Source: Antricoccus suffuscus
Lineage (GTDB): Bacteria > Actinomycetota > Actinomycetes > Mycobacteriales > Antricoccaceae
Assembly (NCBI RefSeq): GCF_003003235.1
Contig: NZ_PVUE01000024.1
Span: 1-54,712 of the forward strand
Length of the DNA: 54,712 bases
Direction of reading: 5' to 3'
The notes below the pieces were generated by a model. The model was given only the letters and a program-made list of their open reading frames with translations, did no database searches and was not told the origin of the DNA. How positions within the stretch are numbered: position 1 is the stretch's first letter; each line of letters starts with the position of its first letter. The position numbers were made by a program, and so were the translations under genes. Shown here piece by piece: positions 26,751 through 35,549 of the stretch.

Positions 26751-27397
26751 GCACCGAACCGCAGGATCATTGGTACGTCGCATTCGGCTCCAACACGCTC
26801 GATGAGCGATTTGAGGCCTACTTGTTCGGCAGCGAAGCCGCGTCGGCGTACGGGCGCCATGAGGCGGGGCCGGACATGCGGCCACCGGCGGAAGCGCGCT
26901 GGCTTGAAATCGACTACCCGCTGTACTTCGCAGGAGAGTCGCTACGTTGGGCTGGCGCGGTTGCGTTTGTCTCGCTCGCGCGTGACCGCGGCGGTGCGTC
27001 GGTCGCGCGTGCATTTCGCATCAGCGCGGCCCAGCTGGTGCATGTCGCGAAGAGCGAGAACGCTGTGGTCGACTTCCCGTGGACCCCGGAGCTCGACGCC
27101 GTACCGGTCGACAGATGGGTGCCGCTTCCGGTAAAAGGCGCTGGGCCGCAAGGAAAGTACAACGCGGCGCTGCGACTACCTGATATCGACGGCGCCCCGG
27201 CCGTGACCCTCACGACCGCTCGCGCATATCGCGCCGGCATACCGGGTGATGCTTATCGCGACGTACTTCGTCGCGGCCTCAGTGAGTCCGGCCGTCTCGA
27301 TGACGTGGACGCTTACCTTGATGCTGCCGTCGCCAGGTCTCGCCGGATGACCGCGATGGGAGCGCCGCCGCCGTACAACTCGCGGCTGGGTTACTGA
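26732..27397 (+). CDS. GGCT-like protein (often named histone deacetylase in error)
   Basis: The 221-residue protein starts with WYVAFGSNTLDERFEAYLFG, the YGSN loop of gamma-glutamyl cyclotransferase-like folds, followed by PLYFAGESLRWAGAVAFV. Actinobacterial relatives are frequently labelled histone deacetylase, but no deacetylase zinc motif is present. The catalytic glutamate of true GGCT enzymes cannot be placed with confidence, so activity is uncertain. The ATG lies 18 bases inside the PH-domain gene on the same strand, so the two are likely co-transcribed; GGGTGA precedes the start. A slightly later start at a non-ATG codon is possible. Confidence 0.7.
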   Translation: MGDPALSTEPQDHWYVAFGSNTLDERFEAYLFGSEAASAYGRHEAGPDMRPPAEARWLEIDYPLYFAGESLRWAGAVAFVSLARDRGGASVARAFRISAAQLVHVAKSENAVVDFPWTPELDAVPVDRWVPLPVKGAGPQGKYNAALRLPDIDGAPAVTLTTARAYRAGIPGDAYRDVLRRGLSESGRLDDVDAYLDAAVARSRRMTAMGAPPPYNSRLGY

Positions 27398-27463
27398 TCT
27401 TCGGTCTGACCAAATGGATCATGTCGTGCAGAACGGATCCCACCGTTAAGTACCTGATCGGTG

Positions 27464-29293
27464 TTAGCTGACGCTCTCGGCAAGTGCGGAGGGATTCGCA
27501 GCCAGCGCGGCATAACGCCCGTCCGCATCGATCAGGCTGTGATGATCGCCGGATTCCACTATGGAGCCGTGGTCGAGGACGGCGATCGTATCCGCATCGC
27601 GAATGGTCGACAGGCGGTGCGCGATGGTGATCGTCGTGCGTCCGTGACTTGCCGTGTCGATCGCGGCCTGGACGGCGCGTTCGGTCTCGTTGTCCAGGGC
27701 GCTGGTGGCCTCGTCGAGGACGAGAATTCGAGGGTCGCGCAGCAGCGTACGGGCGATCGCGACACGCTGCTTTTCCCCGCCCGAGAAGCGATGACCGCGG
27801 GCACCGACGATGGTGTCGTAACCGTCCGGAAGCGACGCGATGTGGTCATGGATCTGCGCGGCGCGGGCGGCGGCCTCGATCTCGTCGTCGGTCGCGTCAG
27901 GCTTGGCGTAGCGCAGGTTTTCGCGGATCGTGGAGTGCAGCAGGTAGGTCTCCTGGGACACAACGCCGACCATCGCGGCGACGGTCGACAGCGGCAGGTC
28001 GCGTACGTCGACGTCATCGATCAGCATGCGGCCGGCGGTCGGGTCATACAGTCGCGCGACAAGCGAGGCCATCGTGCTCTTTCCTGACCCGGTCTCGCCT
28101 ACCAGCGCTAAATGGGTACCCGCGGGCACCTCGAGGTCGATATCGTCAAGCGCTAGCCGGTCGCTGTCGGCGTACCGGAAGCTCACGTGCTCAAAACGCA
28201 CATCGCCGCGCGCAGTAGCCAGGTCGAACGGTGCCGGGTCGGCCGGTTCATCGATGTCGATCGTGAGGTCCTGGTATTCGAAGATGCGGCTGAACAACGC
28301 CATTGAGCTGGTGATCGAAACCCCGACGTTGAGCAGGCCCATGAGCGGGCGGAAAAGCGCCGACTGCAGCGTGGTGAAGGCGACCAGTGTGCCGATCGTC
28401 ATCCCGCCGGAGGTGGCCGGGAAACCGGCGGCCAAGTAGATGAGCGCCGGTATTGCGGCGAAGATGATGCTCATCGTCGCCATCCGCCAGCGTCCAGCGA
28501 GTTGCGATTTGACTTCGAGGTCGACGAGGTCTTTAGACGTGTCGGCAAACTTTGACGAGAGCACCGGGCCGGTGCCGAGTGTCTTACCCAGCAGCACTCC
28601 GCTGATTGACAGGCTCTCCTCGACCTGGGTCTGCATGTCGGCCATTCGCCGTTGCATTCGGGCCGTGATATCCCGGCGCATGAGGGCGACCCGGCGCGTG
28701 AGCCAGATCGACGGCGGCAGGACGATCAACGACAGCAGGGAGAGTCGCCAGCTTAGCGCGGCCATGGCAATTGCCGTGCCGACTGCGGTGGTCAGATTGG
28801 ACGCGACGGAGGTCGCGGTGGAGGTCACGACTGACTGCATGCCGCCAATGTCATTGGTCAGCCGTGACTGGACCTCGCCACCGCGGGTCCGGGTGAAGAA
28901 GCCCAGCGACTGGCGCTGCAGATGGCTAAAGACGCTGGTGCGCAGGTAGTGCATGACCCGTTGGCCGATAACAGTGGACTGCCAGGTCTGCAGTACGCCG
29001 AAGATCGAGCTCAGCACCGTCACTGCGAGCATGCCGCCGACCGCCCAAAGCAGTAGCGTCACGTTTTTGTGGGGCAGTGCATCGTCGAGCACCATCTTCA
29101 ACAGAAACGGTGACGCGAGCGACACGACGGATGAGGCGACGATCAGTATCGTCACCAGAAGCAGGCGCCAGCGGTATGGCGCAAAGAGCGCGACGACGCG
29201 GCGCAGTGAAACAGGGGAATCGCGTAGTTGTCTGCGATCGGCGGGGTTTATCCGGGCGGCCCTGCCGCCTCGGGGTGTCATGACGTGCTCCAT
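27464..29293 (-). CDS. ABC exporter half-transporter (MsbA/LmrA type)
   Basis: The 609-residue protein joins a six-helix membrane domain (about residues 35-310) to an ATPase domain. The ATPase shows Walker A GETGSGKS near 395, Q-loop VVSQETYL near 440, signature FSGGEKQRVAIAR near 500, Walker B RILVLDEATSALD near 523 and H-loop AHRLSTI near 558. It would work as a homodimer, or with a partner not in this window, to export drugs or lipids. AGAGGTGA lies 7 bases before the ATG. It is divergent from a MarR regulator with a shared palindrome at 29343-29357, so it is probably repressed by that protein and induced by a ligand such as its substrate. Confidence 0.9.
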   Translation of the reverse strand: MEHVMTPRGGRAARINPADRRQLRDSPVSLRRVVALFAPYRWRLLLVTILIVASSVVSLASPFLLKMVLDDALPHKNVTLLLWAVGGMLAVTVLSSIFGVLQTWQSTVIGQRVMHYLRTSVFSHLQRQSLGFFTRTRGGEVQSRLTNDIGGMQSVVTSTATSVASNLTTAVGTAIAMAALSWRLSLLSLIVLPPSIWLTRRVALMRRDITARMQRRMADMQTQVEESLSISGVLLGKTLGTGPVLSSKFADTSKDLVDLEVKSQLAGRWRMATMSIIFAAIPALIYLAAGFPATSGGMTIGTLVAFTTLQSALFRPLMGLLNVGVSITSSMALFSRIFEYQDLTIDIDEPADPAPFDLATARGDVRFEHVSFRYADSDRLALDDIDLEVPAGTHLALVGETGSGKSTMASLVARLYDPTAGRMLIDDVDVRDLPLSTVAAMVGVVSQETYLLHSTIRENLRYAKPDATDDEIEAAARAAQIHDHIASLPDGYDTIVGARGHRFSGGEKQRVAIARTLLRDPRILVLDEATSALDNETERAVQAAIDTASHGRTTITIAHRLSTIRDADTIAVLDHGSIVESGDHHSLIDADGRYAALAANPSALAESVS

Positions 29294-29342
29294 GAGGCAT
29301 CACCTCTTTGACATGTACTCAGGCTGTCATGATGCTGAGGTT

Positions 29343-29375
29343 ACCTCATAATGAGGTACCGCGCAAAATGCGGTA
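29343..29375. promoter_or_regulatory. MarR operator between the ABC exporter and its regulator
   Basis: ACCTCAT-A-ATGAGGT (29343-29357) is a perfect palindrome of 15 bases, extendable by one T-A pair on each side. A second inverted repeat, TACCGC-N7-GCGGTA (29357-29375), abuts it. A -10-like TATCCT (29374-29379) lies 6 bases before the regulator ATG, so the palindrome falls at its -35 region and the regulator may be made from a leaderless message. The layout fits MarR binding that blocks both divergent genes. Confidence 0.7.
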
Positions 29376-29385
29376 TCCTTCGGGC

Positions 29386-29808
29386 ATGACTGACTCGTCA
29401 CACGATTCCCTGGTTGACCAGGTCCCCCGCGTTGCGCGCGCATTACGGAGGCGCTGGGCTGGGCTGCTGCAGCCGTGGGAACTCTCGCCGCATCAGGCTC
29501 GCGCCCTGCGAGTCGTGTGTACGCACGAAGGCTCGCGGCTGTCAGACGTTGCCGAGTCATTGCGCATTGCACCAAGGTCAGCGACCGAGGTGGTCGACAT
29601 ACTGGAGTATCGTGGGTACGTCGAGCGTACGCCGCATCCGCATGATCGCCGGGCCACGATGGTGGTAGCGACGCCGAAGGGGCGAGATGTACGCGCCGAG
29701 ATCGACCGTGCGCGGCAAGCCGACGCCGAGAGTTTCTTCGCCGTACTCTCTGATCGCGAACGAGCCGCCCTTGGCCGGACCCTCGGCAAGCTCCTGGCCG
29801 ACGACTAA
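29386..29808 (+). CDS. MarR-family transcriptional regulator
   Basis: The 140-residue protein has a winged helix: LSPHQARALRVVCTHEGSR near 30-50 leads to LSDVAESLRIAPRSATEVVDILEYRGYVERTP (its recognition helix and start of the wing, about 50-82), followed by HPHDRRATMVVATPKGRD. MarR dimers bind palindromes and leave them when a small ligand, often phenolic, is bound. I choose ATG 29386; an ATG at 29368 would add six residues. The divergent ABC exporter is the obvious target, along with its own gene. Confidence 0.9.
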   Translation: MTDSSHDSLVDQVPRVARALRRRWAGLLQPWELSPHQARALRVVCTHEGSRLSDVAESLRIAPRSATEVVDILEYRGYVERTPHPHDRRATMVVATPKGRDVRAEIDRARQADAESFFAVLSDRERAALGRTLGKLLADD

Positions 29809-29845
29809 CCGCCGACTCCCTGCGAGTTAGCAGCCTGTCTCGTCA

Positions 29846-29865
29846 CCAGGGCTCCACCTGGCCCT
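29846..29865. terminator. Convergent hairpin between marR-like gene and lspA
   Basis: CCAGG (29846-29850) pairs with CCTGG (29857-29861); an alternative fold pairs AGGGC with GCCCT. The site sits between two convergent genes, where a two-way terminator is expected. The stem is short. Confidence 0.35.
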
Positions 29866-30421
29866 ACTTGTAGTCGATACCGCGCACGGTCAGTGCGACC
29901 AGCAGGACTGCCCCTACCGCAAGCATGATGTCGGCGACGTTACCCACGAACCATCCGTCGTACGCGATGAAGTCGACGACGTGTCCGCGACCGAATCCCG
30001 GTGCCCGCAGCAGTCGGTCGAGCAGATGGGTCGTGGCGCCGCCTAGTAGCATCCCGATCGCAATCGCCCAGCCTTTTGACTCGACGCGCAGCGCGAACCA
30101 GAACAGTGCGACGACGGCGACGGCCGCCAGTACGGCGAAGATCCACGTCGAGCCGCTCCCGATGGAGAACGCGGCGCCAGGGTTGTAGACCAGCCGAAAC
30201 TGGATAAAGTCACCGATCACGGGGATGGGATCGTGACCGGGCAGCGTCCGCTCCGCCCACAGCTTGGAGCCTTGGTCGATCAGCAGCACGACGACCGCGA
30301 CGACGAGCACCAACGGCAGCAGCCGCCGCCCCCGGACGGGTGGCGCAGGAAGATCCGGCGCTGACACGCGCCGTGAGTGCTCAGGGTTGTCGGCGGGCGC
30401 GGGCGTCGAGTCGTCGTTCAT
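29864..30421 (-). CDS. lspA: Lipoprotein signal peptidase (signal peptidase II)
   Basis: The 185-residue membrane protease has a Pro/Arg-rich cytosolic tail and four hydrophobic helices. It cleaves prolipoproteins before the lipid-modified cysteine, so it would process the lipoproteins encoded here. FRLVYNPGAAFSIG near 90 is conserved. The catalytic aspartates are in LLDR near 132 and in the NVADIM motif near 160, after HVVDF. The usual GGALGNLIDR reads GGATTHLLDR, so the conserved Gly-Asn is replaced; both aspartates are kept and I expect activity. It lies tail to tail with the MarR gene. Confidence 0.9.
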   Translation of the reverse strand: MNDDSTPAPADNPEHSRRVSAPDLPAPPVRGRRLLPLVLVVAVVVLLIDQGSKLWAERTLPGHDPIPVIGDFIQFRLVYNPGAAFSIGSGSTWIFAVLAAVAVVALFWFALRVESKGWAIAIGMLLGGATTHLLDRLLRAPGFGRGHVVDFIAYDGWFVGNVADIMLAVGAVLLVALTVRGIDYK

Positions 30422-30599
30422 CGCCCTAGAGACTAGTGCGATGCTGTGTTACACCGGTCAGTGGTCTCGGGCTGAGTGTCCAAAACGGGCCCTTGTCACG
30501 CCAACCTCCCGCTTGTGCAGCCACATTGGCGGGGACTAGGAGGAGATCGCTGTGACAGGGCGCGGCGCGGACGACCGGCCTAGGTAACCGATGAATCGT

Positions 30600-30628
30600 G
30601 CAACTGGTGAGTAGCGCAACTGGTGAGT
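30600..30628. repeat. Two direct repeats upstream of sbcD
   Basis: GCAACTGGTGAGT occurs at 30600-30612 and again at 30616-30628, 16 bases apart, in the 284-base gap between lspA and sbcD. The rest of that gap shows no gene, tRNA or clear promoter. Confidence 0.5.
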
Positions 30629-30705
30629 GGGTGGCGCACCAGATGTAAGCGACACACCTTGCGCACGTTCCGGTTTTGTCAGTGGTGGCCTCTAGCGTTG
30701 AAGGC

Positions 30706-31905
30706 ATGCGGATCTTGCACACCTCGGACTGGCACGTCGGGCGTCGCTTTAACGACGTCGACGTCCTCGATCATCTCGGCGTCGTTCTCGACGCCATGGT
30801 CGACGCGGTCCGCACTGAGCAGATCGACGTCGTGGTGGTCGCCGGCGACATCTTCGATCGCGCGTCCCCGCCGCCCGAGGCGTTTAACTTTCTCGACCAG
30901 GTGCTGGTCAAGATCCGCAAAGCGGGCGCGCAGGTCGTGCTGATCTCGGGTAACCACGACGGCGCCTCGCGCTTGTCGTTCATGTCTGCAGCCGCTGCCT
31001 CTTTCGGGATTCACGTCCGGACCCGTGCCGACCAGATCGGTGACGCGATCGTCATCGACGATGCGCACGGACCGGTGCATTTCTACGGCATCCCATATCT
31101 CGATCCGACACTTGATCGGGCCCAGTTCGATGCCGAGCTGCCGCGCAGTCACGAGGCGATTCTGGACGCCGCAATGGATCGAGTCCGGGCAGATCTCGCA
31201 GGTCGCGGTGCGCGACCGCGTTCGGTCGTGCTCTCGCACTGTTTTGCTGTTAAGGGCAAGCGCGATGGGGCATTGCCGCGCAGCGCCGAGACGGCAGCGC
31301 AGGTTACCGACTCGATGCGCAGCATCGCTGTCGGCGGTGTCGAGGTGGCGCCCACGGACGTGTTCGAGGGTGCGTCGTACGTCGCGCTCGGCCACTTGCA
31401 CACGAAGCAGGCATTAGATGACCGGATTCGCTACTCGGGTGCGCCATTGGCCTACTCCTTCGGCGACGAACGGGTGGCCCGCGGGTTCTGGGTCGTTGAT
31501 CTCGGCGCGGAGGGTGACGTGCACGCTGAGTGGCGCACGTTACCGATTCCGCGCAAGGTGTCGACCATTACCGGTGAACTCGACGCGCTTATCAGCGATC
31601 CGGCATACGACGGCGTCGAAGACGACTGGATCAGCGCGATCCTGACCGATCAGGCCAGGCCCACCGACGCGATGCGCAAACTGCGAAACCGGTTTGCGCA
31701 TTGCGTCCATCTCGAGCATCGTCCGCTCGTGATCGCCGATGGCGGCGAGCTCTCCTACCAGGACCGGGTTCGTGGCAAAAGTGATGAGGACCTCGCCGTG
31801 GAATTCGTCGCCCACGTACGCAACGGAGTCGCCGCGAGCCTCGCCGAGCGCGCCTTGATCGCCGAAGCATTTGAGGACCTGCGGGCAGCGGAGGTCGCCG
31901 AATGA
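30706..31905 (+). CDS. sbcD: Exonuclease subunit SbcD (Mre11-like)
   Basis: The 399-residue nuclease subunit of the SbcCD complex opens hairpins and trims DNA ends. The metal-binding motifs are in order: HTSDWHVGR at 5-13, VVAGDIFD near 43, SGNHDGASR near 83, a conserved His in SHCFAV near 180 and ALGHLHTKQ near 227. The start is ATG 30706, with GAAGG just upstream; an upstream GTG in the same frame would add residues before the invariant MRILHTSDWH. The last four bases overlap the sbcC start (ATGA). Confidence 0.95.
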   Translation: MRILHTSDWHVGRRFNDVDVLDHLGVVLDAMVDAVRTEQIDVVVVAGDIFDRASPPPEAFNFLDQVLVKIRKAGAQVVLISGNHDGASRLSFMSAAAASFGIHVRTRADQIGDAIVIDDAHGPVHFYGIPYLDPTLDRAQFDAELPRSHEAILDAAMDRVRADLAGRGARPRSVVLSHCFAVKGKRDGALPRSAETAAQVTDSMRSIAVGGVEVAPTDVFEGASYVALGHLHTKQALDDRIRYSGAPLAYSFGDERVARGFWVVDLGAEGDVHAEWRTLPIPRKVSTITGELDALISDPAYDGVEDDWISAILTDQARPTDAMRKLRNRFAHCVHLEHRPLVIADGGELSYQDRVRGKSDEDLAVEFVAHVRNGVAASLAERALIAEAFEDLRAAEVAE

Positions 31906-34868
31906 GGCTGCACTCGATGACCTTGACCGCGTTCGGACCCTATGCCGGCACCGAGACAATCGACTTCGACGTGCTCTCACGCGACGGACTGTTCTTGTTC
32001 ACCGGGCCAACCGGCGCGGGCAAGACCACGATTCTCGACGCGGTTGCGTTTGCGCTCTTTGGACAGTTGCCCGGCGCGCGGAAAAACCTGTTAAACAAGA
32101 TTCGCAGCGATCACGCTGACCACTCGGTCGCACCGCAGGTGATCCTGGAATGCACATTGGCGGGAGAGCGTGTGCGGCTCACCCGGCGCCCCGCGTATGA
32201 CCGGCCAGCCAAGCGTGGGGGCGGTACCACGACCGAACGAGCCTCGGTCGCCCTCGAGACGATGGCCGACGGCGCCTGGGTGGGTGTCGAAAACGGTAAT
32301 CGCGAAGGCATCGTCGCAGACTGGATCCACGAGCGGATCGGCCTCAACTGTGAGCAGTTCATGCAAGTGGTCCTATTGCCGCAGGGTGAGTTTGCGAAAT
32401 TCCTGCAGGCCGGAGATCGCGATCGTGAACAGTTGCTCCGGTCGCTATTCGACGCTTCGCGGTTTGCCGCCGTCGAAGACTGGTTTGACAACCGGGAAAA
32501 AGCAGAACGAGAAGCGCTCCGGGAGCACGAGTCGGCAATCCTTGAGCTTCGCGCCGAGGCTCGCACGATCGCACAGGTAGATGTGGCCGATGTGCCAGAT
32601 GAAGCCGGTGTTGAGTGGCTATCCGGGCTTGTCACGAAGTTCGGCGCGCGAGCAGAAGCCCTCGTGGCACAGCAGGAACAGGCCGAGCGCGACTTGGAGT
32701 CCACGCAGTCTGCGCTGACTGCGGCGGAGCGAGTCATGGAGCTACAACGCAAACTACATGATGCCCGCGAGCTGAGCCGGCGAGTCGAGTCGCAGCGCGA
32801 AACGGTCGACCGGCAACGCGCTCGACTATCTTTGGCGCGCAAGGCAAGTTCCGTCGTTCCGCTGCTAGAACGCCAAGCGGACAGCGAGGCTGCTCGACAG
32901 GTTGCAGGCACCGACCTTGAAAAGGCGACGTCAGTCCTGTTGGAACGCCGTCCCGAAGCGCCGGTCTCCTCCGCGGCGAAGATGGCGTCCGAGGCCGCGG
33001 CGGTGCGCACTCAACTCGGATCGCTCGACGAGGCACTCGCCAACGAAGACGAGCTCCCCGCCTACACAAAGGAAGCCGCCGACGCCGCGGCCAATGTCGC
33101 CGAAGCCTCGGCGATCGCAGAAGAAATCAGTCGCCGCCGGACCGACCTGCCCGAGGAGATCAAGAAGGTCAACCTGCGGCTCACCGAGCTGACAATCGTT
33201 GCGGGGCAGCAGACTGCCGCACGTCAGGCCGTCGAGACAGCACAAGCGGCGACCGCGGCGGCCCTCGAGGTGCAGACTCTGCAGAGAAAGTTCGAGGAAC
33301 TGACCGAGGCAACGGTCGAGGCTAAACGCTCTGCGTTGGAGGCAAAGGAGACCTGGCTGCTGCTTCGCGAGCGCCGGCTCGACGGCATGGCGGCCGAACT
33401 CGCCGGCCAACTCGCCGTCGGTGACGCGTGCCTCGTCTGCGGCTCGCTTGAACATCCGCGTCCCGCCGTCACAGTCGCTAGTACACCGACCAAAGACGAT
33501 GAGGCTGCAGCCCAGAAATCCTATGAGGATGCGGATCTTGCGCTTACCGAAGCGTCTTCGTCGCTCGGCACTGTGGGAAAGAAGCTCGGCACCGCGCAGG
33601 GCAAGATGGGCTCCAGGAGTGCGAAGGCATGGACCGCGGAGCTCGCATCGGCCAAGATGCGCCTCGCCGAAGCGGTAGCCGCCGACGCCGAGCTTGCGCG
33701 TGTGAGGCGCGAGCACGAGCAGCTTGAAAAACAACTGGCGGACGCTACTTCTATGCTCGAGGACGCGACTGCCAACCTGACCGCGCACCGGTCTGCGCAA
33801 CAACGAGCCGAACAGAGTCTGCGCACACGACAGGATCGAGTCGCCAAGGCCCGCGATGGGTTCGAGTCCGTCGCCGAACGCGCCGCCGACCTGTCCTCGT
33901 TGGCGCTGCTGTACGACGCGGTGATCGGTGGGCTCAGCGCGGTCGCGCAGGCCGATAAAAGCGTGCGATCGGCGACCAATGCTGCGCGATCGGCTGCGAA
34001 GAAGGCTGGCTTCGACTCCAGCGACGCCGCGACCGAAGCTTCGCTCGATGCGGACACCGAGGCAACTATCGCTACGGATATTGAACAGTTCGACGTACAG
34101 TCGACCCGCGCTCGGACGCTCCTCGACGATCCGGATTTCGCCGGGCTCACCGACCAGCCGCCACCGATTGAGGCACTCGCGCAGGACCGTGACGATGCCA
34201 AAGAGCTCCTTCAACAGGTCCAAACGGCGCTCTCCGATGCCGTTAAGGCCCGGGACGGGCTGCGAAAGGTGCTCCGAAGCGCTACCACGGTGCTCGCTCA
34301 GGGAGCCGAAGCGCACGAGCGGTACGCCGTCGTACGCGACCTCGCGAGCGTGATCCGTGGGCAGGGTGCTAACACAAAGGCCATGCACCTGACCGCCTAT
34401 TTCCTCGCCGCGCGGCTCGAGCAGGTCGCCGAGGTTGCCTCTTCCCGGCTGCTGAAGATGAGCAAGGGACGTTATTCGTTGGTGCACAGCGACGAGCGGC
34501 TCAAAAAGCGTGGGGCAGGCGGCCTCGGGCTGCAGGTCATGGACGCGCACACGGGCATCGCGCGACCCACCCAGACGCTGTCTGGTGGCGAGAGTTTCCT
34601 TGCCTCGCTCGCTCTTGCCCTGGGGCTGGCCGAGGTCGTCACGCAGGAAGCCGGCGCCAACACCTTGGACTCGTTGTTTGTCGACGAGGGGTTCGGGGCT
34701 CTCGATTCCGAAACCCTTGAGCAGGCGATGTCGGTACTCGATGAGCTGCGCAGCGGTGGCCGCACCATCGGCCTGATCAGCCATGTGGACGAGCTCAAGG
34801 TGCGGGTGGCCAATCAACTGGTGGTGAGCAGCGGCGAGCGCGGCAGCCACATCACGATCAACGCCTGA
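31902..34868 (+). CDS. sbcC: Exonuclease subunit SbcC (Rad50-like ATPase)
   Basis: This 988-residue SMC-like partner of SbcD has Walker A GPTGAGKT at 35-42 at the N-terminus. Two long coiled coils, rich in Ala, Glu, Arg and Gln, run about 180-490 and 530-830. They are joined by the zinc hook CLVC (Cys510 and Cys513), which links two molecules. The C-terminal half of the ATPase carries LSGGESFLASLALALGLAE near 905 and Walker B SLFVDEGFGALD near 937. Together with SbcD it forms an ATP-driven nuclease that acts on hairpins and blocked ends. It ends tail to tail with kdpE, with only six bases between. Confidence 0.95.
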   Translation: MRLHSMTLTAFGPYAGTETIDFDVLSRDGLFLFTGPTGAGKTTILDAVAFALFGQLPGARKNLLNKIRSDHADHSVAPQVILECTLAGERVRLTRRPAYDRPAKRGGGTTTERASVALETMADGAWVGVENGNREGIVADWIHERIGLNCEQFMQVVLLPQGEFAKFLQAGDRDREQLLRSLFDASRFAAVEDWFDNREKAEREALREHESAILELRAEARTIAQVDVADVPDEAGVEWLSGLVTKFGARAEALVAQQEQAERDLESTQSALTAAERVMELQRKLHDARELSRRVESQRETVDRQRARLSLARKASSVVPLLERQADSEAARQVAGTDLEKATSVLLERRPEAPVSSAAKMASEAAAVRTQLGSLDEALANEDELPAYTKEAADAAANVAEASAIAEEISRRRTDLPEEIKKVNLRLTELTIVAGQQTAARQAVETAQAATAAALEVQTLQRKFEELTEATVEAKRSALEAKETWLLLRERRLDGMAAELAGQLAVGDACLVCGSLEHPRPAVTVASTPTKDDEAAAQKSYEDADLALTEASSSLGTVGKKLGTAQGKMGSRSAKAWTAELASAKMRLAEAVAADAELARVRREHEQLEKQLADATSMLEDATANLTAHRSAQQRAEQSLRTRQDRVAKARDGFESVAERAADLSSLALLYDAVIGGLSAVAQADKSVRSATNAARSAAKKAGFDSSDAATEASLDADTEATIATDIEQFDVQSTRARTLLDDPDFAGLTDQPPPIEALAQDRDDAKELLQQVQTALSDAVKARDGLRKVLRSATTVLAQGAEAHERYAVVRDLASVIRGQGANTKAMHLTAYFLAARLEQVAEVASSRLLKMSKGRYSLVHSDERLKKRGAGGLGLQVMDAHTGIARPTQTLSGGESFLASLALALGLAEVVTQEAGANTLDSLFVDEGFGALDSETLEQAMSVLDELRSGGRTIGLISHVDELKVRVANQLVVSSGERGSHITINA

Positions 34869-34874
34869 CCGGCG

Positions 34875-35549
34875 CTACGGCTCGAAGCGATAGCCCATCC
34901 CGCTCTCGGTGACGATGTAGCGCGGCGTGGACGGCACCGGTTCAAGCTTCCGGCGCAGGTGCGCCAGGTAAACCCGCAGATAGTTCGTCTCCTTCTCGTA
35001 CGCCGGACCCCAGACCTGAGACAGGATCTGGCGCTGCGGGACGAGCTCGCCGGGGTGCCGGACAAGAAGCTCGAGGATGCCCCATTCGGTGGGAGTCAAC
35101 CGCACGTCGGCGCCGTCGCGGGTGACCCGCTTGGCCGTCAGATCGACGGTGAAGTGCGCAGTCTCGACGAGCGCGGTCTCCCCAGATGGCACGTAGCGTC
35201 GTACGGCGACCCGAATCCGCGCTAATAGCTCATCCATCCCGAACGGCTTGGTGACATAGTCGTCGGCGCCTTCGTCGAGCGCCCACACCTTCTCCTGCGA
35301 GGTCTGGCGCGCGGATAGCACGATGATCGGTAGTGTCGTCCAGCCGCGCAGGCCGCGAATGACTTCGGTGCCGTCGATGTCGGGCAGGCCGAGGTCGAGC
35401 ACTACTGCGTCTGGATGATCCGACGCGGCGAGGGCGAGAGCGCTCTTGCCGTCCGCGGCAGCAGATACGTCGTACCCGTGGCTGCGCAGGTTGATCGACA
35501 ACGCCCGCCGCAACGCATCGTCGTCCTCGACGATCAGGATCCGCGTCAT
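34875..35549 (-). CDS. kdpE: KdpE, OmpR-type response regulator for potassium uptake
   Basis: The 224-residue protein has a receiver domain with acidic pocket EDD at 8-10, phosphoacceptor Asp52 in VVLDLGLPDIDG and a conserved Lys in VTKPFGMDEL near 105. A winged-helix DNA-binding domain covers about 125-222 (LTPTEWGILELLVRHPGELV). It receives phosphate from KdpD and switches on kdpFABC when potassium is scarce. The ATG overlaps the kdpD stop (ATGA), so sensor and regulator are made together. It is the last gene of the operon. Confidence 0.95.
   Translation of the reverse strand: MTRILIVEDDDALRRALSINLRSHGYDVSAAADGKSALALAASDHPDAVVLDLGLPDIDGTEVIRGLRGWTTLPIIVLSARQTSQEKVWALDEGADDYVTKPFGMDELLARIRVAVRRYVPSGETALVETAHFTVDLTAKRVTRDGADVRLTPTEWGILELLVRHPGELVPQRQILSQVWGPAYEKETNYLRVYLAHLRRKLEPVPSTPRYIVTESGMGYRFEP

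Noticed and set aside
32931-34850. 639-codon minus-strand open frame opposite sbcC
   Set aside because: A by-product of coiled-coil codon use in sbcC; no family features.
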